Source of the DNA: Eurosta solidaginis
Lineage: Eukaryota > Arthropoda > Insecta > Diptera > Tephritidae
NCBI RefSeq assembly: GCF_040869045.1
Contig: NW_027136914.1
Coordinates: 186,001 to 250,000, forward strand
DNA: 64,000 nt
Direction: 5' to 3'
Shown: piece after piece, positions 31,909 to 43,071 of the stretch
Position numbering within the stretch: the first letter of the stretch is position 1
Layout: every line of letters begins with the position of its first letter
The notes under the pieces: model-generated
Seen by the model: the letters and a program-made list of their open reading frames with translations, nothing else
What the model was told of the DNA's origin: nothing
Databases searched by the model: none
Program-made: the position numbers and the translations under genes

Positions 31909-32051
31909 GCTCCAGATCCAGAGACATTGTCGAGCTCCTGTGAATTACATAGGTAGTATTTTGGATTTGCAGTATAGGCCGAAGCTTTGTGGCCAATTTG
32001 ACCAAACTTCCAACAGTTGCCACTCCTGTCTGGACCCTTGTAGTCAGCCAT
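31854..32051 (-). pseudogene. ORF1 (Gag-like) zinc-knuckle end
   Basis: The frame reads 'RSGNCWKFGQIGHKASAYTA' then 'NPKYYLC'. This is the pattern of tandem CCHC knuckles (C-x2-C-x4-H-x4-C) in which two cysteines have become F and Y. The protein would coat element RNA. It ends at a stop next to the endonuclease start, as in R1/LOA elements where ORF1 and ORF2 adjoin. Confidence 0.7.
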
Positions 32052-32174
32052 CCGTTGTACATGGCCGGGTGGTTAATATTAAAAATGTTGCAATTGTAAT
32101 TTGCTGCGTTAGAGTTGATAGTTTTCAATTTCAATTGTATTTTCTGAACTGGAATCCTTATTCTCTGAGCTAGG

Positions 32175-32640
32175 GTTGGAAAGTCTGAATTTGTAATAGC
32201 AATTTTCTGAACCTGAACAGTAAATTTCTAATTAAAATTGAAGACTCCAAACTTTAGTTGTAGTTTTTCTTTCCTGGTATTGAAATTGCTGAACTTTAAT
32301 TGCATTTTCTCATCTTAAATTGAAAATTCTGAATTCGAGTTGTGTTTTTTTATTCTTTAATCTCATATTTCTAAATTTCAAATGGATTTTTTGAACTTCA
32401 ATTGAAACTTTAAATTGGAAATTCTGTGCTTCAAATTTAATTTTCTGAACTGCAACTGTAATTTTCTGAGTTCAATATGAAAATTCTGAACTTGAAATGA
32501 AATTTTCCTATCCTAAAGGGTAGTATTCTAAATTTAAGTTGGAATTTCCAAACTTTTGTTGCAATTTCCTAAATTTAAATGCGAAGTATTGAGCAAGTTT
32601 TGTAATTTTCTGAACTGAACAGTTGGCTGAGTAGTTCAGT
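32175..32640. repeat. Degenerate 20-30 bp repeats (ttctgaactt / aattgaaatt)
   Basis: Variants of aattttctgaact and tcaattgaaattctg recur about every 22-26 bp over 460 bp. No coding or other structure. It abuts the 5' end of the R1/LOA-like relic. Confidence 0.65.
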
Positions 32641-32739
32641 TTCACTGTAGCACTGTTAACACAGTGCAATTTTGTTTCAATGTTTAAATAAAATAATTAA
32701 ATAAAAATTTTTTGTGTTTGTTTGTTTTAATGGTGTGTT

Positions 32740-33185
32740 CAATTTATACTTATTATTAAGAATTCATAAGCTTAACACCGGCTTATATTAATTGAATATT
32801 CAATTATTATCACACGGTGAAACTGCAGTTGCCTTAACCACTAGGCTATCTTGCTTGTATTTGTTTCCTTGCTTAATTCAGTTTATCTCATTGTTGTTAG
32901 TGTAGAAATGAGATAAACAGAATTAAGCAATAAAACAAATACAAGCAGGATAGCCCAGATGTTAAGGCAACTGCAGTTTCACCATGTGATTCGCGGTTCG
33001 AATTATTACGTATTTGCCAGATGATGATTACTTGGCGGTTTGTGAAATGGTACCAACGCAATATGCCAGTAAATGTTCCTTTCTTTCTATTCAGTTTCTC
33101 TTAGAAAAACATAATAAGTGAATATTCAATTATTATAAGCCGGGGTTAAGCTCACGAATTCTTAATAATAAGTAAACAATTTTTA
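32740..33185. repeat. Large palindrome containing two head-to-head tRNA-like sequences
   Basis: The inner arms 32811-32891 and 32907-32990 are inverted copies around a 15-bp loop, sharing 'gaaactgcagttgccttaac' and 'aaacaaatacaagca' in inverse orientation. Each arm carries a box A-like 'tagcctagtggttaaggc' (left, - strand) or 'tagcccagatgttaaggc' (right, + strand). The right arm also has a box B-like 'gcggttcgaat' (32992-33002), so they look like tRNA-derived retroposon heads. The outer arms 32740-32810 and 33118-33185 (ttattattaagaattc, ggcttatattaattgaatat) are inverted too. Confidence 0.75.
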
Positions 33186-33545
33186 AGTTAAACGATTTTA
33201 TTGAAAATAATACTTACACTAATACTAAAAGATAGAAAATAATTAGATAGGTCCAAGGTACTATTCATAACACATAAGCGTTTGGCGCGTGAATGAAGCT
33301 TCTAAAAGTGGGAGGCGTAGCATAACCTGATTAAGGTTCAGTTGGTTTTACTTATGACTATCAATAGAAATTTGACACGTCCAATGCTTTTATTTAATTG
33401 TCTGATCAATGCCCTAGATTGATGTGAAGTGTGATAACTAGTACCTGGACCTACCTAATTATATTCTAGCTTTTAGTATTATTATTGCTTAATGTAAGTA
33501 TTGTTTTCAATAATACCGTTTAACTTAAACACTTTTTATAGTTAT
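33186..33545. repeat. Foldback repeat with about 100-bp arms
   Basis: The left arm (aagttaaacgattttattga, atacttacactaatacta, aattagataggtcc) and right arm (about 33430-33545, reversed) are inverted copies of each other. Parts of the right arm recur at 54236-54305 and at 62757-62860. Confidence 0.7.
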
Positions 33546-33829
33546 TTTATTTTCAAGTTTTTAGTCTTTATTTATTTGCCTATTATTTCTCGTTCTCATT
33601 ATAACAAGGACTCTTTCCTGAAAATTTGTAACAATCTAAGTTCTCAATCTATAATCCTTCCAAAGACTTTACTTAACTAATTTCTCTCGGATTGTATGTA
33701 ATATTTGTTCCAAATATGGGCCAAATCGGACCACAGATATGATTTTTTCGAACATCTCTATGCTTGCGCCACCTAGCGGCGACTTTTTTCATAGGTCGCT
33801 TTCTATTCACGTATTTAATTACTTACTTA
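33546..33829. repeat. Repeat shared with 62860-63040
   Basis: 'ttgcgccacctagcggcga' and 'cataggtcgctttctattca' with preceding 'ttgtatgtaatatttg' are found again immediately before the RTE-like copy at 63.0 kb. A related fragment 'tgttccaaatatgagtctag' lies at 35610. Non-coding. Confidence 0.65.
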
Positions 33830-33866
33830 CTTAATTGGCGCTTAACCGTTTAAGCGTTTATGGCCG

Positions 33867-34382
33867 TCAAACAAGGCGCGCCAGTCGTTCCTTCTCTCTG
33901 CCAACCGGCGCCAATTGGTCACACCAAGAGAGTTTAAATCGTTTTCCATAGGCGGGTTCCAATAGAAACACTTTCTTGGCCGGAGCGTCAACTTTAGTTC
34001 CCATAAAATGGCCTAGCCAGCGCAGCCGCTGCATTTTAATTCGCTGAATTATGTTGATGTCTGCGTATAGCTCGTAGATCTCATCGTTAAATCTTCTTCG
34101 GCACTCGCCATCGCCAACGCGTAGGGGTCCATAAATCTTTCGAAAAACTTGTCTATCGAACACTACTAGAGCCATTTCATTTGATGTTGTCATGGTCCAT
34201 GCTTCTGCACGATATAACAGGACGGGAACGGTAAGTGACTTGTAGAGTATGATTTTCGTTTGCCGAGAGATGACTTTACTTTTCAATTGCCCACCTAGTC
34301 CAAAGAAGCATTTATTGGCAAGAGTGATACTTCGCTGGATTTCAGAGCTGAAGTTAGTGCGAGTGTTGATGCTGGTTCCCAA
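33867..34382 (-). pseudogene. C-terminal part of RTE-like ORF2
   Basis: The frame holds 'KVISRQTKIILYKSLTVPVL', 'VFDRQVFRKIYGPLRVGDG', 'YELYADINIIQRIKMQRLRW' and 'FLLEPAYGKRFKLSWCDQLA'. These are collinear with the 63.08-63.95 kb copy, but the stretch between 'AYG' and the final 'DQ..P.GREKERLARLV' is shortened (a run of Arg/Gly/Pro codons missing). Confidence 0.8.
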
Positions 34383-34949
34383 GTAAACGAAATCTTACTA
34401 TTTCGAAATTATGTCTGCCAACTGTAGCGTGGTTGCCAAGGCGCATATGCGCTAACTCTTTGCTCGATGACAGAAGGTACTTCGTTTTGTCCTCATTCAC
34501 CATCAAACCCATCTTTACCGCTTCTTTTTCCAGTTTGGAGTAAGCAGAACTAAGGGCGTGGGTGTTTAGGCCGATGATATCAATGTCACCAATATATGCC
34601 AGTAATTGCACGCTTTTATAGAATATTGTTCCAGAGCGGTTAAGTTCTGCAGCTAGCATAATTTTCTCCAGCATCAAATAAAGAAATCGCACGATAGGGG
34701 GTCCCCTGTCTGAAAACTCGTTCAGTTTCGAACGGCTCGGAGAGATCCTTCCCAATTCCTACTGAGCTGATGGTGTTGCTCAACGTCATTTTGCACAGCC
34801 GTATAAGTTTTGCCAACCAACCAAACCAAATTCAGACATAGCGGAATATAGGTAGCTCCTTTTCGTGCTGTCGAAGGCGGCTTTAAAATCGACGAAGAGG
34901 TGATGTGTGTTGATTCTTTTTTCGCGGGTTTTTCCAAGATTTGGCGCAT
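34354..34949 (-). pseudogene. RT palm of RTE-like element, catalytic box mutated
   Basis: Reverse frames: 'MRQILEKPAKKESTHITSSS' (RT motif 2/3 area) and 'YIPLCLNLVWLVGKTYTAV' (34722-34949), then 'YLMLEKIMLAAELNRSG' and 'SVQLLAYIGDIDIIGL' (34354-34755). In the intact copy at 63.9 kb the last reads L-A-Y-A-D-D-I-D-I-I. Here the first catalytic Asp pair is altered to I-G-D, which abolishes polymerase activity. A frameshift separates the two pieces. Confidence 0.8.
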
Positions 34950-35614
34950 TGTGAAAATTTGGTCGATGGTAGATTTATCAGGTATGAAGCCGCACTGTTA
35001 AGGTCCAATCAGCCGATTCACGGTGGGCTTCAATATTTCGCACAATACACTTAGCAGTGCCTTATATGCGATATTAAGAAGGCTGATTGCGCGATAGTTG
35101 GTGCATTTTGCAGCATCTCCCTTCTTGTGGACTGGGAAAAGGACACTTACCTTCCAATAGTCGGGCATAGCTCCGCAGGCAATCCATCAGTGCCCGCGGC
35201 CTTGTTGTTTTTCAATCTGGTTATTGCTATTCTGACTTCGTCATAATCGGGTGTGGGTGTGTGGTAAATCACTGTCTCCAGTTAGGAGAGCAGAAAGGTG
35301 TTCCATCCTAATCTAAGTACTTTGTGGACACCAGTTACAAGATCGCCGTTTTCGTTCTTACAGGAGTTTTCCCCGGTCTTAAAACCTTCCGTCTGTCACC
35401 GAATTTTTTGATCAAGTTTTCGGGCGTTATTCCTGGTGGCTAGCATCTCAAGCTCCTCGCATTCACGCCTGTCTGCCTCTGCTTTTTTCTTTCTGAAAAG
35501 GCATCTCGCTACCCTTTTTAACTCGCGATAGCGTCCACACACTCGTCTTTTTGCGCTCGCTTTTAACGTAGCCCTGTAGTCAGCGGTTCTCCCTGTATGT
35601 ATAATGTGTTCCAA
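34950..35614 (-). pseudogene. Linker and first RT motifs of RTE-like ORF2
   Basis: The segment 35396-35614 encodes an Arg/Lys-rich stretch 'RYRELKRVARCLFRKKKAEA' typical of the linker between endonuclease and RT. After a stop and frameshifts, sequence corresponding to the N-terminal RT motifs (region 34980-35250) is recognisable only by comparison with the other relics at 16.2 and 24.6 kb. Confidence 0.65.
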
Positions 35615-35640
35615 ATATGAGTCTAGTCGGACGATTTTTT

Positions 35641-36362
35641 TTTTTAATATTTCGATCCATGCGGCTATCGGAGTTGTTTCTTATTATTGCATTGTCATCG
35701 GGTTCTGAACTATATTTCAAGTTTCAAGCTTGTAGCTTATCGGGAAGTTACTTAAATTTTAACTACGAAATTTGTTCACAACGGCCGGCCGCTACACAGA
35801 GTCAAGCTAAACGAAACCGTTTAAAAATATATTCCCCTCCAAGAATGTTTGCTGCATCCGCCCCTGATGCCACACATATGGCTATATATATACATACACA
35901 TAGCATTATAATGCATAATTCAGAAGAACAAGTTGTATGCGCTGATAATTTGAAAAACTTTTACCTTGAATTTAAAGTTATTCCACGATCGAGCAAATAA
36001 TGCGAAATGAAAACAAGTAAGATAAACAGCTGCACATTTTCAGCGCAAGCTAAGACATAATGCATTGTCGGAGGCAAAAGGATATGCATAAGTTTATAAT
36101 GGTTTTCTCTTTCAATTTAAATTTCACACACAGACAATTGAAGAAGTTGGATGTGTAAGTTATGCAAGAACAACAATGAGTGCACTAACGAAGAAACGAT
36201 TTACAGATAAAGAGGGCGTATTTAGCATACAAATATAAAATTAATGTCAGACATATTTACAAACGGAGCAGAAGCATCTTGAAATATTGAATATATATAT
36301 ATGTTTGTATGTGTACATAAATAAGCGACATATATATACAACCAGATACAGACTGTAATCTA
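35641..36362. other. No recognisable gene
   Basis: A 127-codon frame (35617-36000) starts in the repeat flank and has no domain I can name. Otherwise AT-rich with tatata tracts. Confidence 0.4.
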
Positions 36363-36838
36363 ATTATACTCAGCTGAGCAGACGTCACAGAGTATATTAA
36401 TTTTGTTCGGTACCTCGTAACGGCATAAACTAATCGAGATAAATATAGATTTCTATATATGAAAATGATCTGGGCGAAAAAAGAAATTGAACACGATAAC
36501 TTGAGTAAGTTTTAAGATATCTTAATGAAATTTGGTATGTAAGTTCCTCGGCACTCATATCAGAAGGCTATTTAAAATGAACGAAATCGTCCACTTTTTC
36601 GATATAGAAAATTTCGAAAAACCGAAAAACTGCGATAATCCATTACCAAAAACGGATAAAGTGATGAAACTTGGTAGGAGGGTTGACCTTATGACGCAGA
36701 ATAGAAAATTAGTATAATTTTGGACAATGGGCGTGGCACCGCCCTCTTTTAAAAGGAGGTAATTTAAAAGTTTTGCAAGCTGTAGTGAGTATGTAATGTT
36801 CGGTTACACCCGAACTTAGCCTTCCTTACTTGTTTTTG
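36363..36838 (-). repeat. HINE-A copy 4, both ends present, centre deleted (about 476 bp)
   Basis: On + it starts with the 3' hairpin region 'tatactcagctgagcagacg'/'tcacagagtatatt' and ends with 'gagtatgtaatgttcggtta' and 'cccgaacttagccttcctta' (5' end, reverse). Between them only the distal body (aatttggtatgtaagttcct, gggcgtggcaccgccc) remains; the tandem units and about 1.4 kb are gone. Deletion joint near 36784 ('gcaagctgtag|tgagtatg'). Confidence 0.85.
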
Positions 36839-36879
36839 TAATAGAAACTTTTGCAGCTCATTCAACTGAATATCTTATT

Positions 36880-38335
36880 TCACATGAGCACGGATGAGTT
36901 AAGTTATCCCCGAAAAACTTGGCGAGAGTGGAAAATGGCTAGGGTGGTACTGCTACTAAAGCCTAGGAAACCAACTAGCGAAGTGTATTTTTTTCATTCT
37001 TGTCTCTGTTATCGTCAGTAGCCATGATATTTGAAGTCTTTCTGTTCCCTTATTTCACAGTTAACCCGTGTCTTGCTAACCACCAGCATGACTACGGACA
37101 ATAACACAGCAACCCTACCGCACTAGATGCCATCAATAACCTAACTAATTGTGGATTGATCAAAAAACCCCATCACAGAACAGGACTCGTTAGAATTATC
37201 AAACGCTTTTGACACAGTTAATAACAGGATATTGCAGGAAAGCTTGGTAGGGTTATACCCTTCCACATAGTTTCAAAAACAGGACCGTAATTTATCCGCA
37301 TAGTCGGCAGGCATTGGTCCAGTTCAAGAACGTAATATCAAAACCAAAAAAAAAAGAGGCAAACGGTGCAGCGTTTTTACATATCGAAGCTCACTCAACC
37401 AACGAGGAACCATTTTTTCCTATGTTAGCTACTGCACAATGATGGCAACTGATTCCGGACTTCCTAAAAATGAGCTATGCTGTAAAACTAACAACTTAGC
37501 ATAGTTTTTCAGTTATTTACGACGTGAACAGTGCAAATGTCGGCAATACGGGACACCCACATCGACAGAACTACGCTAAAAAATGCGCAGCATCAAACTA
37601 TATTGCGTGTGACGTTTTATAATGACCTGCAATTTGGCGAGAACGTAGCCAAAATTGTATCCAAAGTTTATAGGCGTAACAAAATCCACAAGTCATTAAA
37701 GCAATTCACTAGTCGCTTTTGTAGAGGTCGAGCTTTACAGAAACATACTGGGGGAAGCTGCAAGCCAGAACTGGCTCAAAATTTCTTCTTGTGTCTCCGG
37801 AACATCATCCATCGTTAACAGTTCCTTTTAATACTTAGAAGCCTGGGTATGCCAACCGATATCCAACTGAAGAGTCCACGTCTCTCAGGGACATATTGAG
37901 TAATCTTCGATGCAACCCGATGAGAAAAAATATACCTTAGCCTTATATTTATTGATTCGGCAAAGTTCTGTGCCCAAAAAAGTCCGCTGACATTTTTTCT
38001 CAGACATATCAGTTGTGGAAAGGAAATTTCCCAATGAAACGCGTGTGACTTCGGCCCAACATTCATCTGGATACTGTAACAAGTTGAACTTTTACTTATC
38101 CGGAATCAAACTCGACACACACAACGTATGCTCTGCATGTCACGTGTCTCCTCATGATATCAACCATCTTCTCAATTGCCATGTGAACCAAAAGCCTCCA
38201 ACACCCATGTCTCTTTAGTCCAAGACTATTGATACTTTGGGTTTCCGCCGACTTCCGTTAGAGCATATCTATGAGAATCTTCGGTGATCGCGCTATTTGA
38301 TGGGGCGAAACACTGCTACAAGAAGAAAAAAGAGA
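36880..38335 (+). pseudogene. Family J retrotransposon copy, RT to 3' end, decayed
   Basis: The start 'gtggaaaatggctagggtgg' matches 45356-45375 in the long copy (W-K-M-A-x-V-V, RT motif 1). Later segments 'RTTLKNAQHQTILRVTFYND' and 'VYRRNKIHKSLK' (37560-37700) and 'NETRVTSAQHSSGYCNKLNF', 'VCSACHVSPHDINHLLNC' (38030-38180) are collinear with 46080-46200 and 46720-46870. The catalytic box near 37430 is decayed, and many frameshifts are present. The 3' end 'cgaaacactgctacaagaag' matches the end of the long copy. Confidence 0.8.
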
Positions 38336-39365
38336 ATGATAGAAAATTTCACCTTACCTCATATGATACTTAACATTGTTGGAAGTCAAGTAAAAAAATC
38401 TATTCTATATACAAACACAGTTAACCACATATACATATCTTGAGAGGTAAGGAGAGCAGTAGCTTTCTGTATCAAGAGAGTAAGGAGCGAGTGAACGAAA
38501 ATTGTCTTGATTAGCAGTGTGTGACATATGGAACAAATGAGAGCGGACGGTGTCAGGTATTACTTCTACAACAGCTGGTTGACGATATGGTAGCGGGCGA
38601 CTCTGAAAAGCGATACTTTGGAAACGTTGATTGCAGTGCGAAGCTACGGAAGTTGGTGCTTTGCCTGGTTACACTGGCAGAACTTCCAGGATTAGTTTTC
38701 GGCGGCAGGGATACGAAGTTTTCTAAAACACCGTCATCCAGTTTTCAAAGATTCCGCAAGGCATTCGTATATTGCTGTACAGAAAAGGCTGGAGCTGAAA
38801 GTCAATTATGGCAAGAGAACTAGATTCGAGCTATATAAGTGTATTTGTGTCCTCAATTATCTGTGAGCCAAAAACATGGTTTTGTTTTGATGGGTTTCCG
38901 GCCATCAGTGACATGAAGGCTTTGAACACGCAGACTTTCTAGCCGGGCAGGGTGCTATCGCGGCATTCTTTGGAACTACGCCCTTTTGTGGACTAATGAA
39001 GGCACATACTAGGGAAAACTGGGATATAAAGCAGTCTAGACAACACTGGATTTATTGTAAGGAGTACCTACAAGCTATCATTCAGCTCAGTAAATTAAGC
39101 CTAATATGTAGCCTTTGTGAGCTGGATGATGAATTACTTGTTGACATTTTCTGCGAATGCGTTCATCCCGAAAGGCAGAAGCTTTCCCATCTTAGTTGCC
39201 TTAAGTTAGTTAGTTAAAGGCCTCAATATACAGTAACGAGCACAATGGTCTAGGTCAATAGGTCTTAATAGGGGTCGCAGTGCATCGAGGCCTAATAGCG
39301 ATAATAGTAATGCTGTCGGAAAGGCTTCCCAAAATAAAATTAATCTGCGTTAGTAGATAGGTTAG
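38336..39365. other. No assignable gene; two open frames without known domain
   Basis: Frames at 38521-38823 (100 codons) and 38996-39217 (73 codons, with a 'CSLCELDDELLVDIFCEC' cysteine pattern) are on +. The second resembles the Cys-rich end of LOA/R1-type proteins, but neighbouring sequence does not support it. They may be the decayed ends of another retrotransposon. Confidence 0.4.
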
Positions 39366-40000
39366 GTTTGGTTCAAGTGGCTGGTGTCCGCATCGGAGCG
39401 ATACACGTGGGCCTTTATAGGATCATTGTGTAACCACCCGGATTTGTTCCTACTCTCCTAATCAAACCACTTCATTGAGTTTGTGAAGCTGACTAAGCGT
39501 CGTGAATTGACTCAGATATATGAATCAGATCTACGAGAAACATTTTGCCCATAAAACGTTTAGTTCTTCTACCGAGCGCTGGACATTCGCAGAATATATG
39601 CCTAACAGTTCCAGGCTCTTCTTCGTTGCCGCAGCTTCTAAAATAATGATTAAATGGAGCGCCAATCCTTTCTGCATGCAGTCCAATACAAACGTGACCC
39701 GTGAGAACACCCACAAGTAAGGAAAGATCCCTCTAACGGAGGGTGAGAAGCTCACGCGATCTCTTCTCATTCCATTCCGGACATGTGAGTTTTGCCGTTT
39801 GGCATCTATCATGATGCTTCCATCTGGCTCCCGCTTCCATCAGTAGAGCCTCTTTTATCTTCAGCTTACAGGTGGAGAGCGGCATGCACAACCTCTTCCA
39901 GGATAGCAAAAGTGGAAGGGAGGTACCCCTTCTGGCAAGCTTATCCGCATTAGCAGATACCGGTCGTAGAAAGAATAAACGTGTAGAACTGCCAATTTTT
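39366..40000 (-). pseudogene. LOA/R1-like retrotransposon, RNase H end and terminal knuckle
   Basis: Reverse frames: 'NADKLARRGTSLPLLLSW' (about 39945-39890; end of the RNase H signature G-N-E-x-A-D-x-L-A-R) and 'HDRCQTAKLTCPEWNEKRSR' (about 39780). After a frameshift, 'LTGHVCIGLHAERIGAPF' and 'RSCGNEEEPGTVRHIFCECP' (39560-39710; Cys-Cys-His-Cys knuckle intact) follow. The 3' UTR includes 'gttaggtttggttcaagtgg' near 39361. RT is absent: a 5'-truncated copy. Confidence 0.75.
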
Positions 40001-40667
40001 TTGAAATTTGAGAAAGAATACTGAAATGATGAAATGAACGAAATTACCATTGATGTTTTTTGGTGCAAACCCTATGCGTTCTTGCACACCTCTAACTATA
40101 AGTTCAGAAATTTAGCGCATTTGTTTTCTACCAGTATGTATGTCAAATAATGCATTTGCGTATTTTCTTCTTACCACACTTCATGATATATAATATGATA
40201 TATATAAATGTAGACGTTTGCAACAAACTCAATTTGAACACGTTTACAAGCTCAACTACCTGCTAAACAAAGCTCGAATTTACGTTCTTAAACATACGAA
40301 CAAATGCACATACGAATGTCTCGTTATCTGTCTGTATACGTCAAACTTATGCATAATGAGTACGCAAAAGTATTTATCTCTTTTTGTTGCAGTTCGTACA
40401 CACCAAATTTTAATTTGTCAGACTTTACAATTTTATTTGCAATTAAATTTTGAATTAACACCTTTGCAATTACGCCCAACACTTTATATAAACGTACATA
40501 CATACATATATACATGTATAAATAACTATTCATTGATATAACTTTAATTAAGAGCAAATTTCAAGATCACTGAGACAGATAAACTTGTGCATTACTGTGA
40601 ATACATTAAATTTAAACTAAGAGTGTAGAAAACGATGGAATATGCCTGGCGAATAATACATTTTTTT
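40001..40667. other. AT-rich, no recognisable gene
   Basis: Contains tacatacatatatacatg-type tracts around 40495-40520. Frames in both strands at 40218-40557 are mutually antisense and AT-rich, without domain. Confidence 0.45.
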
Positions 40668-42345
40668 TTATACTCAGTTGAGCAGAGCTCACAGAGTATA
40701 TTAACTTTGATTGGATAACGGTTGGTTATACAGGTATAAAGGAATCGAGATAGATATGGACTTCCATATATCAAAATCATCAGTATCGAAAAAAATTCGA
40801 TTGAGCCATGTCCGTCCGTCCGTCTGTCCGTTAACACGATAACTTGAGTAAATTTTGAGGTATCTTGATGAAATTTGGTACGTAGGTTCCTGAACACTCA
40901 TCTCAGATCGTTATTTAAAATGAACGATATCGGACAATAACCACGCCCACTTTTTCGATATCGAAAATTTCGAAAAATCGAAAAAGTGCGATAATTCCTT
41001 ACCAAATACGGATAAAGCGATGAAACTTGGTAGGTGAGTTGAACTTATGACGCAGAATAGAAAACTAGTAAAATTTTGGACAATTGGCGTGGCACCGCCC
41101 ACTTTTAAAAGAAGGTAATTTAGAAGTTTTGAAAGCTGTAATTTGGCAGTCATTGAAGATATCATGATGAAATTTGGCAGGAACATTACACTTATTACTA
41201 TATGCCTGCTTGATAAAAATTAGCAAAATCGGAGAACGACCACGCCCACTTTTTAAAAATTTTTTTTTTTTCAAATTCAAATTTTAAACGAAAAGTTAAT
41301 ATCTTTACAGTATATAAGTAAATTAAGTCAACATTCAACTCCAGTAATGACATGGTGCAACAAAATACAAAAATAAAAGAAAATTTTAAAATGGGCGTGG
41401 CTCCGCCCTTTTTCATTTAATTTGCTTAGGATACTTTTAATGCCATAAGTCGAACAAAAATTTACCAATCCTTGTGAAATTTGGTAGAGGCTTAGATTCT
41501 AGGACGGTAACTGTTTTCTGTGAAAAAGTGAGAAATCGGTTGAAGCCACGCCCAGTTTTTATACACAGTCGACCGCTGTCCTTCCGCTCGGCCGTTAACA
41601 CGATAACTTGAGCAAAAATCGATATATCTTTACTAAACTCAGTTGACGTACTTATCTGAACTCACTTTGTATTGGTGTAAAAAATGGCCGAAATCCGACT
41701 ATGACCACGCCCACTTTTTCGACATCGAAAATTACAAAAATGAAAAAAATGCCATAATTATATACCAAATACGAAAAAAGGGATGAAACATGGTAATTGT
41801 ATTGGTCTATTGACGCAAAATATAACTTTAGAAAAAAACTTTGTAAAATGGGTGTGACACCTACCATATTAAGTAAAAGAAAATGAAAAAGTTCTGCAGG
41901 GCGAAATCAAAAGCCCTTGGAATCTTGGCTGGAATATATAAATAAATTAGCGGTACCCGACAGGAGATGTTCTGGTCACCCTGGTCCACATTTTGGCCGA
42001 TATCACGAACACGCCTTCACATGTATAACTAAGGGCTACTCCCTTTCAAAACCCTCATGAATACTTTTAATTTGATACCCATATCGTACAAACACATTCT
42101 AGAGTCACCCCTGGTCCACCCTTATTGCCATATCTCGAAAAGGCGTCCACCTATAGAACTAAGGCCCACTACGTTTTAAATAATCATTAACACCTTCCAT
42201 TTGATACACATGTCATACAAACACATTCCAGGGTTACCCTAGGTTCTTTTTACAATATGGTGATTTTCCTTTACTTTGTCTCCACAGCTCGCAACTGAGT
42301 ATGTAATGTTCGGTTACACCCGAACTTAGCCTTCCTTACTTGTTT
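40668..42345 (-). repeat. HINE-A copy 5, complete (about 1.68 kb)
   Basis: Reverse complement of copy 3. It starts on + with 'tatactcagttgagcagagc'/'tcacagagtatattaact' (3' hairpin, about 40672-40703), runs through 'ccgtccgtccgtctgtccg', 'cggacaataaccacgcccac', 'gggcgtggctccgccc' and two tandem units near 42060-42200, and ends 'gagtatgtaatgttcggtta', 'cccgaacttagccttcctta', 'cttgttt'. It is shorter than copy 3 because it has about two tandem units fewer. Confidence 0.9.
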
Positions 42346-43071
42346 ATATTAACACAAGAGCTTTTGGCTCAATAACACAATAAGATAATAATAAGCATCA
42401 TCATTATCGAAGTAATGTCCTCGATATGTGTGTTATTATAAATACCCTGCAAAATATAGTGCGACTAATCCCTAAAGAGACCGGTCTCCAATTGATCTCT
42501 TTTGTCTACCTTGGGGCATAATTGATCCCCTCTAGTCGCTTTTGGGTACAGTTGGGATTAGTCAGGTTGAAATCTATGTAACCCATTTTAAGAAACATAA
42601 AGAAACGGCAACGAAATGAGTTAAATAAAGAAGATTATAGGTGCCCTATACGATGCGGAGCCATGTACCGAACCTAAATAACTTGAACCATATGTTCCAT
42701 TATCGTCGACCCATATCTCTTGGAATGAGTTGGCGACTTAATATTTTTTTTACATAGATGTATCTAAACATTTTTTGCAAGTTTAATATTGCGTTTAAAA
42801 TGTACACAACCTCGTACCATACGAAAACTAAGACTTTTTGGTGAGAAAAGAGATACGTCTTCATTCGTTCCCATATGCTATAAATGGGTACAATTAGTCT
42901 CTTCATAGGATATGCGCAAACAAAAGAGAAGATTTCAACGCATACAAAGAGATCAAAACTGGCATTATTCGCATACTCCTTTGCGCTTCCCAAGGCAGTC
43001 GGTTCTATGTACAGGAGCAACTCGGAATTTTTCCCGACCAAGGACTGTCATATCAGTGTAACCCCATTTAA
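42346..43071. other. No recognisable gene; possibly 5' UTR of the family J element at its right end
   Basis: Unique-looking sequence with a short palindrome near 42480 (gaccggtctcc). The reverse frame at 42700-43041 has no domain. The first clear family J sequence is the ORF1 frame from about 43072. Confidence 0.4.

Larger units (their letters stand above)
30400..32170 (-). mobile_element. Decayed R1/LOA-like retrotransposon: Gag knuckles, endonuclease, first part of RT
   Basis: Read in reverse from about 32170 it shows, in order, ORF1 zinc knuckles, an EEP endonuclease, a linker and RT motifs to about 30430, then ends. The 3' half (RT palm, RNase H) is absent. Frames are broken throughout. 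Confidence 0.75.
33830..35640 (-). mobile_element. RTE-like retrotransposon, frame-disrupted copy
   Basis: The 3' end on the reverse strand is an (AAGT)n-type tail (acttacttacttaattgg on +). Reverse reading from 35614 gives the linker, RT and C-terminal region in correct order, so the copy is collinear but broken by frameshifts and lacks the endonuclease. The copy at 63.04-64.0 kb is the intact counterpart. Confidence 0.8.

Noticed and set aside
38521..39217. Two open frames as a host gene
   Set aside because: No ATG context, splice sites or domain link them; the Cys pattern in the second suggests retrotransposon debris.
40218..40557. 107-codon + and 77-codon - frames over the same DNA
   Set aside because: Mutually antisense, AT-rich, next to a tacatacata tract; no domain in either.
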